A stretch of DNA of 64,000 nucleotides from Rheinheimera oceanensis. GTDB lineage: Bacteria; Pseudomonadota; Gammaproteobacteria; Enterobacterales; Alteromonadaceae. The translations under genes and the position numbers were made by a program. Where the stretch lies: the NCBI RefSeq assembly GCF_018831085.1, contig NZ_JAGPNM010000002.1, positions 487,675 to 551,674 of the forward strand. The letters run 5' to 3'. This document shows positions 58,048 to 64,000 of this stretch, one piece after another; position 1 is the first letter of the stretch, and each line of letters begins with the position of its first letter. Under the pieces are notes generated by a model. That model ran no database searches, had not been told where the DNA came from, and worked only from the letters and a program-made list of their open reading frames with translations.

Positions 58048-58395
58048 ATGAATAAACTGGGCCAGCTGTATGAACAACTTGCTCTGGCATATCTGCAACG
58101 CCAGGGGTTACAGCTGGTACAACAAAATTATCAGTGCAAAGCCGGTGAAATAGATTTAGTAATGCGCGACAGCAGCACGCTGGTATTTGTTGAAGTAAAA
58201 TACCGCGCCAGCAGTGCTTTTGGTGGTGCCATTGCAGCGGTTACTGTAGCCAAACAGCAAAAACTGCTGCGCGCCAGCCGCTGGTATTTGCAACAACACA
58301 AATTAAGCGATACCGCATGCAGGCTTGATGTGCTGGCTATTGAAGGCCAGCCGCCATATCAGTATCAATGGATAAAAAATGCGATTACGCAGTAG
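58048..58395 (+). CDS. yraN: YraN-family (UPF0102) nuclease-fold protein
   Basis: 115 residues. Contains the restriction-endonuclease-like core GEIDLVMRDSSTLVFVEVKYRAS, with Asp, Glu and Lys in the PD-ExK-type order. Function is not established for the family; it is almost always between lpoA and diaA, as here. It follows lpoA by 7 bp. Confidence 0.93.
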   Translation: MNKLGQLYEQLALAYLQRQGLQLVQQNYQCKAGEIDLVMRDSSTLVFVEVKYRASSAFGGAIAAVTVAKQQKLLRASRWYLQQHKLSDTACRLDVLAIEGQPPYQYQWIKNAITQ

Positions 58396-58416
58396 TACAA
58401 CAAGCAGGATACCCTG

Positions 58417-58998
58417 ATGCAAGAGCATATTCGCCAGCTGTTCAGCGAAAATATTCAAACCATGATAGCCACCGGCGAAAGCCTGGCCGGCCCGCTGGAA
58501 AATGCCGCCTGTGTTATTGTTAATAACCTGATTAGCGGCGGCAAAGTTATTTGTTGTGGCGACGGCGCCACCAGTGCGCTGGCAAACCACTTTGCCCAGT
58601 TATTGCTGGACCAGTTTGAAACCGAACGCCCCACGCTACCCGCGCTGGCGTTACAACCACACAATCATAGCCTGCAACATTGCCACCAGCAGGATTATCT
58701 GGCGCGGCAAATTAAGGCTCTGGGGCAAAGTAATGATGTACTGCTGGTTATTTCGCTTACCGGTGCCGAACCAAGTTTGATAAAAGCCGTCGAAGCAGCA
58801 TTAACTAACGACATGAAAGTAATAGCCCTGACGGTAGATACCAGTGGCGAGCTGTCAGGTCTACTGAACCAACAGGACGTAGAACTGAAAGTACCGGTAC
58901 ACCGGCCAGCGCGCATTTTTGAATGCTATACCTTTTTACTGCACAGTCTGTGCGAACTGATAGATATGACGTTGTTCCCACAACAAGGAGATTTATGA
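58417..58998 (+). CDS. diaA: DnaA initiator-associating protein DiaA
   Basis: 193 residues, SIS domain. Motifs: GGKVICCGDGATSALANHFAQLL and VLLVISLTGAEPSLIKAVEAAL. In E. coli the tetramer binds several DnaA molecules and promotes timely initiation at oriC. It is related to GmhA-type isomerases, but the yraN-diaA-dolP context supports DiaA. It overlaps dolP by 4 bp. Confidence 0.93.
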   Translation: MQEHIRQLFSENIQTMIATGESLAGPLENAACVIVNNLISGGKVICCGDGATSALANHFAQLLLDQFETERPTLPALALQPHNHSLQHCHQQDYLARQIKALGQSNDVLLVISLTGAEPSLIKAVEAALTNDMKVIALTVDTSGELSGLLNQQDVELKVPVHRPARIFECYTFLLHSLCELIDMTLFPQQGDL

Positions 58999-59570
58999 AT
59001 ACGCTAAAGTTAGTCTGTGCCTGCACCTTATTGGCGTTATTACAGGGCTGTGCCGCTGCCGTGGTAGCCGGTGGTGCATCAGCAGTTACATCAGCCAACG
59101 ACAGACGTACCCTGGGTGCGCAAATTGATGACAAAAACGTAGTGCTAAAAGCTAAGCGTGCACTATCTGATGACGCCACCACAGCTGAAGGCAGCAATAT
59201 TAACGTAACCAGTTATAACGGTGTATTACTGCTTACCGGCCAAACCCGCAGTGAAGCCATCCGCCAGCAAGCACAGGCGCTGGTTGGTAAAATTGATGGC
59301 GTGCGCGATGTACAAAATCAGATCCGCCTGGGTAACAACACCGCCATGACTACCCGCACCCGCGACAGCTGGATTTCTACCAAAGTAAAAACACAGTTGC
59401 TGGCAGATGAGCAGGTAAGCGGCCTGAATATCAAAGTGGTAACAGAAAACGCCGAAGTGTTTTTAATGGGTTTGGTTACCGAACAGGAAGCAGCTAAAGC
59501 GGTGGATATTGCCCGCCATGTTGATGGCGTAGCGCGTGTCGTGCGCGCTTTTGAAATCCGCCAGAACTAA
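58995..59570 (+). CDS. dolP: BON-domain outer-membrane lipoprotein DolP (YraP)
   Basis: 191 residues from the ATG at 58995, with AAGGAG upstream and overlapping the diaA stop; an open frame extends to 58923 but would cover diaA. Lipobox LLQGC with acylated C19. Two BON domains (about 48-115 and 128-190) include NINVTSYNGVLLLTGQT and GLNIKVVTENAEVFLMGLVT. It binds anionic phospholipid in the outer membrane and supports envelope integrity at division sites. Confidence 0.95.
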   Translation: MNTLKLVCACTLLALLQGCAAAVVAGGASAVTSANDRRTLGAQIDDKNVVLKAKRALSDDATTAEGSNINVTSYNGVLLLTGQTRSEAIRQQAQALVGKIDGVRDVQNQIRLGNNTAMTTRTRDSWISTKVKTQLLADEQVSGLNIKVVTENAEVFLMGLVTEQEAAKAVDIARHVDGVARVVRAFEIRQN

Positions 59571-59598
59571 ACAAGTTAAGCTGACTATCAGTTTGTTC

Positions 59599-59634
59599 AA
59601 ATGCCCGGTGTTGCAGCTGCAGCCCGGGCATTTT
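59599..59634. terminator. Terminator after dolP (bidirectional)
   Basis: AAATGCCCGG (59599-59608) and CCGGGCATTT (59624-59633) form a 10-bp stem with A-rich and T-rich flanks. The 15-base loop holds a second small palindrome (GCAGCTGC). It serves dolP and the converging gene at 59645. Confidence 0.82.
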
Positions 59635-59644
59635 GCATGCTAAC

Positions 59645-60325
59645 TCAGCACTCCTGTAACGCTTTTAACACCTTAGAATGAAACTCACGGTGCTTCATAA
59701 CCAACATTACCACCACTGACGCCACCATAAACAGTATCGGATCGATAAACCAGGTCAGTGCCGATAATGAAAAATAGATCGAACGCAAACCATAGTTAAA
59801 CGAGTGCCCGGCCTGATCAATAACTTTGGCAGCGCGATTGGCATATAGTTTTTGGTCGTCAGCAGTCATATCGCGGCCATCAGGCGCAGCACCAATTAAT
59901 ACACCACAAAAACCATACTGGCGTAATGACCAGGTAAACTGAAAAAAAGCAAATACAAAAATAAATGCCAGCAGCAACAGCTTCAGTTGTACCGAGCTTT
60001 CACTGTAGCTGGCCCAGGGCACCAGATTAGACAACATCAGGCTGAGTTTTTCTGCTGACGCCATCGCCGTGAGCAAACCCGCCAGTATCAGCAGAGTGCT
60101 GGAAGCAAAAAAAGTGACATTACGCTCCAGTGTGGAAATAAGCCCGACATCGGCCATTTTGTTATCACGTAGTAACATCTTTTGCATCCAGTCATTGCGT
60201 TTTCGCCGCAGCTCAAACGACAGGCAAGACACCACTTTCGCACGACGTTTGGCAAATAACGTATAACCGACCCACAGGCAAAAAAACCAGACAACGGCAA
60301 TTACATCAATGCTACCAGCCATCAA
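59645..60325 (-). CDS. DUF599 family membrane protein
   Basis: 226 residues with four membrane segments (near 5-25, 72-92, 110-135 and 190-212). The cytoplasmic signature RRKRNDWMQKMLLRDNKMADVGLISTLERNVTFFASSTLLIL is characteristic of DUF599, a family of unknown function. A second start codon follows the first. Divergently placed relative to the palindromic repeat upstream. Confidence 0.8.
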   Translation of the reverse strand: MMAGSIDVIAVVWFFCLWVGYTLFAKRRAKVVSCLSFELRRKRNDWMQKMLLRDNKMADVGLISTLERNVTFFASSTLLILAGLLTAMASAEKLSLMLSNLVPWASYSESSVQLKLLLLAFIFVFAFFQFTWSLRQYGFCGVLIGAAPDGRDMTADDQKLYANRAAKVIDQAGHSFNYGLRSIYFSLSALTWFIDPILFMVASVVVMLVMKHREFHSKVLKALQEC

Positions 60326-60346
60326 AGACCCCTTATTTCAGCTGTT

Positions 60347-60474
60347 TATACCCTTCGTCTTTCAAGATGCACGGTTGTTGGCTGCGCTCACTCACCCCAA
60401 TCACATAGTATTACTATGCTCATGGGGATTCATTCACTTGCCGCCTACGTGCATCTTGAAATTCATTGGGTATA
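60347..60474. repeat. 128-bp imperfect palindrome (MITE/REP-like element)
   Basis: Ends TATACCC (60347-60353) and GGGTATA (60468-60474) are inverted. TTCAAGATGCACG and CGTGCATCTTGAA form a perfect 13-bp inner arm, and the apex CATAGTA-T-TACTATG is a perfect 7-bp stem. Matched CCCCA/TGGGG and GGC/GCC blocks lie between. The whole element could fold into one long interrupted hairpin. It fills the gap between the DUF599 gene and rarD. Similar hairpins are scattered through several gammaproteobacterial genomes as I recall, but copy number here cannot be seen. Confidence 0.8.
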
Positions 60475-60483
60475 CAGCTTACG

Positions 60484-61392
60484 TTATTTTAGTTTTGCCT
60501 GCTGCCGGCGCTGGCGGTTAAATTGCCACGCATCAGCGGTGTATAACAGTAACGCCAGCCAAATTAAGCCAAAAGTAACAAAACGATCTGCCGCAAAAGG
60601 CTCGTGATACACCCAAACACCAAATACAAACATAAAGCTTGGGCCTATGTACTGGAAAAAACCCATAGTGGATAACTGCAAACGCCGGGCAGCAGCGATA
60701 AAGCACAACAGCGGCACGGTGGTAACCAGGCCGGCCGCCATCAGATAGCCATTTAGCTGCCAGCTGTTGGCTAATAAATTTGCCGCGCTGCTGTCAGCAA
60801 ACTGCCACCAGTACCATAGGGCCAGCGGTAGCAATAACACAGACTCATAAAACAAACCGGTAATCGCATCTACCGCCAGTTTTTTACGCATCAAACCATA
60901 AATAGCAAAAGAGCCGGCCAGTGTCAGTGCTATCCACGGCAGTGAGCCAAAAGTGATCAGTTGGATCAGCACACCGCTGGTAGCAAGCGCTACCGCCGTC
61001 CATTGCATTTTGCGCAGCCGCTCGCCTAAAAACAGCATACCCAGCAGCACGTTAAGCAGCGGGTTAATATAGTACCCCAGGCTGGCATCCAACATATGAT
61101 GATTGTTTACCGCCCAGATAAACAAGCCCCAGTTACCGCCAAGCAATAAAGCCGACAACAGCAACCAGCCAAGCATTTTAGGCTGGCGTAAAATAGCCAG
61201 CACTTTATCGCCCTGGCGTAGCGCCAGCACTATTAATGACAGCAACACAAAAGACCAGACAATACGGTGCAGCAGAATTTCTGTTGCCGGAATAAAATCA
61301 ATCTGTTTGAAATATAGCGGGGCCACACCCCATAAACTGTAAGCACTGGCGGCGAAGATGCCCCCAAGTTTTTGTTCACGACTTAACGACAT
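60484..61392 (-). CDS. rarD: RarD-type EamA transporter
   Basis: 302 residues from the ATG at 61392; an open frame to 61455 runs through the promoter. Ten predicted membrane helices in two EamA-like halves. RarD-type features are GIFAASAYSLWGVAPLYFKQI, EILLHRIVWSF, GYYINPLLNVLLGMLFLGERL and FFQYIGPSFMFVFGVWVYHEPF. The family name 'chloramphenicol-sensitive' is historical; substrates are not established. GGAG lies about 9 bases upstream. Confidence 0.9.
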   Translation of the reverse strand: MSLSREQKLGGIFAASAYSLWGVAPLYFKQIDFIPATEILLHRIVWSFVLLSLIVLALRQGDKVLAILRQPKMLGWLLLSALLLGGNWGLFIWAVNNHHMLDASLGYYINPLLNVLLGMLFLGERLRKMQWTAVALATSGVLIQLITFGSLPWIALTLAGSFAIYGLMRKKLAVDAITGLFYESVLLLPLALWYWWQFADSSAANLLANSWQLNGYLMAAGLVTTVPLLCFIAAARRLQLSTMGFFQYIGPSFMFVFGVWVYHEPFAADRFVTFGLIWLALLLYTADAWQFNRQRRQQAKLK

Positions 61393-61420
61393 GCAGGCAG
61401 GCTCCGGTAGATGAAGCGCC

Positions 61421-61426
61421 ATTATA
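61421..61426 (-). promoter_or_regulatory. -10 element of rarD
   Basis: A perfect TATAAT on the reverse strand, 29 bp upstream of the chosen rarD start. The -35 at 17 bp spacing (TGCTGG) is a poor match. Confidence 0.5.
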
Positions 61427-61575
61427 CGCCCAAATAAGCCCGTCCAGCAGCTCACTTAACGACAAAAATGAGCCAGTTGGCTAAAGCTCCGGCGCAGATA
61501 AGTTTAATTTACTGTTTCTGAACACCGCATTTGCCATTAGAATGGCGGCTTATTTCAGCTGCCCGATGGTATTAA

Positions 61576-63399
61576 GTGATAGACGTTCTGCTACCCCTGT
61601 TAAAACAAGCCTTTGGTTACAGCGAATTCCGTGACGGCCAACTGGACGTGATCCAGGCGGCCTTGCAGGGGCAGGACAGCTTTGTGCTGATGCCAACCGG
61701 TGGTGGTAAATCGTTGTGCTATCAATTACCTGCATTATTGCTGCCACAGATCACCTTAGTGGTATCCCCACTGATGTCACTGATGAAAGATCAGGTTGAT
61801 GCTCTTCAGACTAACGGTATTGCCGCTGCATTTATTAACAGCAGCCAAAGCCGTGAAGAAATACTGCAAATATTTGCCCGGCTACGCCGGGGTGAACTCA
61901 AGCTGCTATACGTAGCACCCGAGCGCCTGTTACAACCACAATTTCTTGACCGCCTGCAGGATTTGGGGGTCAGCCTGTTTGCCATTGATGAAGCCCACTG
62001 TATTTCTCAGTGGGGCCACGATTTCAGGCCAGACTATATGGCACTGGCACTGCTAAAACAGCGCTTCCCGGCGGTACCGGTAATGGCCTTAACCGCCACC
62101 GCAGACGGCGCCACACGCCAGGATATTCTGCAACAACTGAACCTGCAGCACCCCTTAGTGTATCTGGGCAGCTTTGACCGGCCGAATATCCGTTACACCG
62201 TACAGGAGAAATTCCGCCCGGTGGAACAACTGGTCAGTTACCTGCAACAGCAGGACGGTGCCAGCGGCATAGTATATTGCGGCTCCAGGCGCAAAGTGGA
62301 TGAACTGACCGAACAGCTAAAACAGCGTGGTTTTAACGCAGCCGCTTACCATGCCGGCCTTAGTAGCGAAGAGCGCAATAAGGTGCAGGACGCCTTCAAG
62401 CGCGACGATTATCAGTTGATTATTGCCACTGTCGCCTTTGGCATGGGGGTAAATAAATCGAATATCCGTTATGTGGTGCACTTTGAACTGCCCCGCACCA
62501 TTGAAGCTTATTATCAGGAAACCGGCCGTGCCGGGCGCGACGGTGTTGCAGCTGAAGCCATGCTGTTATTTGACCCGGCCGATATAGGCCGGATGAAGCG
62601 CTGGCTGGATGCCGAAGAAAATGCCCAGCGCGCTGAAGTAACCTGGCAGCGCTTTTTAGCTATGGCCGCCTTTGCCGAAGCGCAAACCTGCCGCCGCCTG
62701 GTATTGCTGAACTACTTTGGTGAAGCCCGGCAAACCCGCTGTGGCAACTGCGATATTTGCCTGCAGCCACCACAGCAATTTAACGGCACTGAGTTGGCGC
62801 AAAAAGCCCTGTCCTGTGTTTACCGTGTTGGCCAGAGTTTTGGTATGCATCATGTTATAGATGTACTGCGTGGGGGCCAAAGCCAAAAAGTGCTGGAGCT
62901 GGGCCATGACAAACTGTCAACCTGGGGCATTGGTAAAGAATTAAGCCATGATTACTGGCTGAGTATTTTACGTCAGCTGATCCATTTTGGCTTACTGCAG
63001 CAGGATATTACTGCCCATTCGGTATTAAAACTACAGCCGGCAGCCCGCCCGGTATTGCGTGGCGAAACTGAACTGTCGCTGGCCGTGCCCAGGCTACAAA
63101 GTGTAAAACGCGAACCAGAACGCCTGAGTAAACAGCAATACGACCGCGCTTTATTTGCCCGGCTTAAAACCCTGCGTAAACATATTGCCCAGCGCGACGA
63201 TGTACCGCCTTTTGTGGTGTTCAGCGACGCCAGCTTAATTGAGATGTGCCAGCAACTGCCAACAGACAATCGCAGCCTATTGGCAATATCAGGCGTTGGC
63301 CAGACAAAGCTGGCCCGTTATGGTGCTGACTTTATTGATGAGATCAGCGATTATCTGGCCGCAGAGAATCAGCCGCCGGCCGGTAAGCTGGCAAAATAA
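61576..63399 (+). CDS. recQ: ATP-dependent DNA helicase RecQ
   Basis: 607 residues from a GTG start. Helicase motif I is [17 protein letters not shown], motif [19 protein letters not shown], and motif [12 protein letters not shown]. The RecQ zinc site is built from [12 protein letters not shown] and CGNCDIC. The RQC winged-helix (around 410-520) and a C-terminal HRDC domain (about 525-600) complete the standard layout. It unwinds recombination intermediates and stalled forks. Its 3' end overlaps the convergent cytochrome gene by 31 bp. Confidence 0.97.
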   Translation: MIDVLLPLLKQAFGYSEFRDGQLDVIQAALQGQDSFVLMPTGGGKSLCYQLPALLLPQITLVVSPLMSLMKDQVDALQTNGIAAAFINSSQSREEILQIFARLRRGELKLLYVAPERLLQPQFLDRLQDLGVSLFAIDEAHCISQWGHDFRPDYMALALLKQRFPAVPVMALTATADGATRQDILQQLNLQHPLVYLGSFDRPNIRYTVQEKFRPVEQLVSYLQQQDGASGIVYCGSRRKVDELTEQLKQRGFNAAAYHAGLSSEERNKVQDAFKRDDYQLIIATVAFGMGVNKSNIRYVVHFELPRTIEAYYQETGRAGRDGVAAEAMLLFDPADIGRMKRWLDAEENAQRAEVTWQRFLAMAAFAEAQTCRRLVLLNYFGEARQTRCGNCDICLQPPQQFNGTELAQKALSCVYRVGQSFGMHHVIDVLRGGQSQKVLELGHDKLSTWGIGKELSHDYWLSILRQLIHFGLLQQDITAHSVLKLQPAARPVLRGETELSLAVPRLQSVKREPERLSKQQYDRALFARLKTLRKHIAQRDDVPPFVVFSDASLIEMCQQLPTDNRSLLAISGVGQTKLARYGADFIDEISDYLAAENQPPAGKLAK

Positions 63400-63674
63400 G
63401 CGGCGATATTCGCCACATCAGCATCGGTTAAACCTGACGCCATTGGTGACATGATTGGGTTTTTCCGCTCGCCATCGCGATAAGCCTTAATTGAGCTTTC
63501 CAGATATTTTACTTTTTGCCCGGCCAGATTCGGGTAGTCAGGAATAATAGAAATGCCATTCGCGCCATGACAAGCTGCGCACACTGCGGCTTTGGCTTTA
63601 CCGGCCGCAACGTCAGCCGCATTGGCAGATCCTGCCAGCAACAAAAGCCCGCACATCAGTAACAGTGGTTTCAT
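63369..63674 (-). CDS. Small periplasmic cytochrome c (class I)
   Basis: 101 residues. A signal peptide ends near SANAA. Haem attachment C32-x2-C35-H36 (CAACHG), then PNLAGQK and the distal Met in [11 protein letters not shown] (M75 or M78). Single haem, c5/c553-like soluble electron carrier. GGAG lies 8 bases upstream. Partners are not in the window. Its last 31 bases overlap recQ on the other strand. Confidence 0.93.
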   Translation of the reverse strand: MKPLLLMCGLLLLAGSANAADVAAGKAKAAVCAACHGANGISIIPDYPNLAGQKVKYLESSIKAYRDGERKNPIMSPMASGLTDADVANIAAYFASLPAGG

Positions 63675-63870
63675 AAAGTCTCCGAGTTGTTGTTTTCTTA
63701 TTTAGTTATAACCTAAGTTGCTGCTGGCTCAAACCAGATAAAGCAGCCTTTAGCTGATCCGCATCAAAAGCAGGCCAAACAATGTTTTTTGCTGACACCA
63801 TAGCACAGCATATGTTACTGTTCACAGCTCATTTCATTAACATTTTAACCTGCTGCGGAGAAAGCTGTCA

Positions 63871-64000
63871 GTGAGAACAGGCACTTACTGCTTATTGCTA
63901 TTGATCTGGCTGTGTACCCTGCCTGCCCATGCATTTCATGCTGAAGTTAACATGCTGCACAGCCCGCTGCCGGAACAGCAGCGCCTGCAGCAGGTTTATT
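63871..64000 (+). CDS. Partial exported protein (N-terminus only)
   Basis: GTG at 63871 opens a frame that runs off the right edge (43 codons visible). A signal peptide with a Leu/Ile/Trp core ends near AHAFHA, followed by a Gln-rich stretch. GGAGA lies about 10 bases upstream. A promoter-like pair TTGCTG...TATGTT (16-bp spacer) occurs near 63790-63820. Function cannot be judged. Confidence 0.6.
   Translation, partial: MRTGTYCLLLLIWLCTLPAHAFHAEVNMLHSPLPEQQRLQQVY

Noticed and set aside
60309..60607. Small open frames over the palindromic repeat
   Set aside because: They arise from the hairpin and the 3' end of rarD, without a ribosome-binding site.

Overview
The window looks like chromosomal DNA of a gammaproteobacterium near Alteromonadales/Chromatiales (a Rheinheimera/Alishewanella-type organism is my inference from the gene set: Oar-type receptor, DciA, AmpE, PilA-D). 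Its backbone has the same gene order as the 2-3 minute region of Escherichia coli, read in reverse: pdhR-aceE-aceF-lpd, ampE-ampD, nadC, pilA-pilB-pilC-pilD, coaE-zapD-yacG, mutT, secA, dciA (where E. coli has secM), lpxC, and the whole division/cell-wall cluster ftsZ to mraZ. A second conserved block, rsmI-lpoA-yraN-diaA-dolP with rnpB, lies further right.

Left part (1-12.5 kb): a secreted catalase-like peroxidase, a truncated thioredoxin-fold remnant, the pyruvate dehydrogenase operon with its PdhR repressor and a perfect PdhR operator plus a second partial one, and a three-gene operon of an exported alpha/beta hydrolase with a two-component system. Middle (12.5-25 kb): ampDE, an aspartic protease, nadC, then accessory genes. 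Two separate MNT nucleotidyltransferase/HEPN toxin-antitoxin pairs sit either side of a cold-shock/DUF1294 protein. Between the type IV pilin gene and pilB there is a small array of cassettes: a truncated membrane-protein pair, a YafO-type toxin module and a ccdAB module. They are separated by copies of a roughly 50-60 bp element built around the pilin transcription terminator. One copy is broken exactly at a sequence resembling a Tn5/IS50 end. This array is the most unusual structure in the window.

From 25 to 48 kb nearly all genes serve envelope growth and division. The mraZ operon (mraZ-rsmH-ftsL-ftsI-murE-murF-mraY-murD-ftsW-murG-murC-ddl-ftsQ-ftsA-ftsZ) is almost gap-free. It starts from a sigma-70-like promoter followed by four MraZ boxes at exact 10-bp spacing. 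lpxC, dciA, secA and mutT follow.

From 48 to 55 kb a probable murein-peptide scavenging locus joins an RpiR-family regulator, a dipeptide epimerase with the active-site residues of L-Ala-D/L-Glu epimerase, an exported SH3/NlpC-P60 peptidase and a divergent 1011-residue Oar-like TonB-dependent receptor. rnpB and the lpoA block follow, then a 128-bp palindromic repeat, rarD, recQ, a small cytochrome c, and a partial exported protein at the right edge. Start sites were chosen by ribosome-binding sites, family lengths and operon overlaps, so several differ from the longest open frame.
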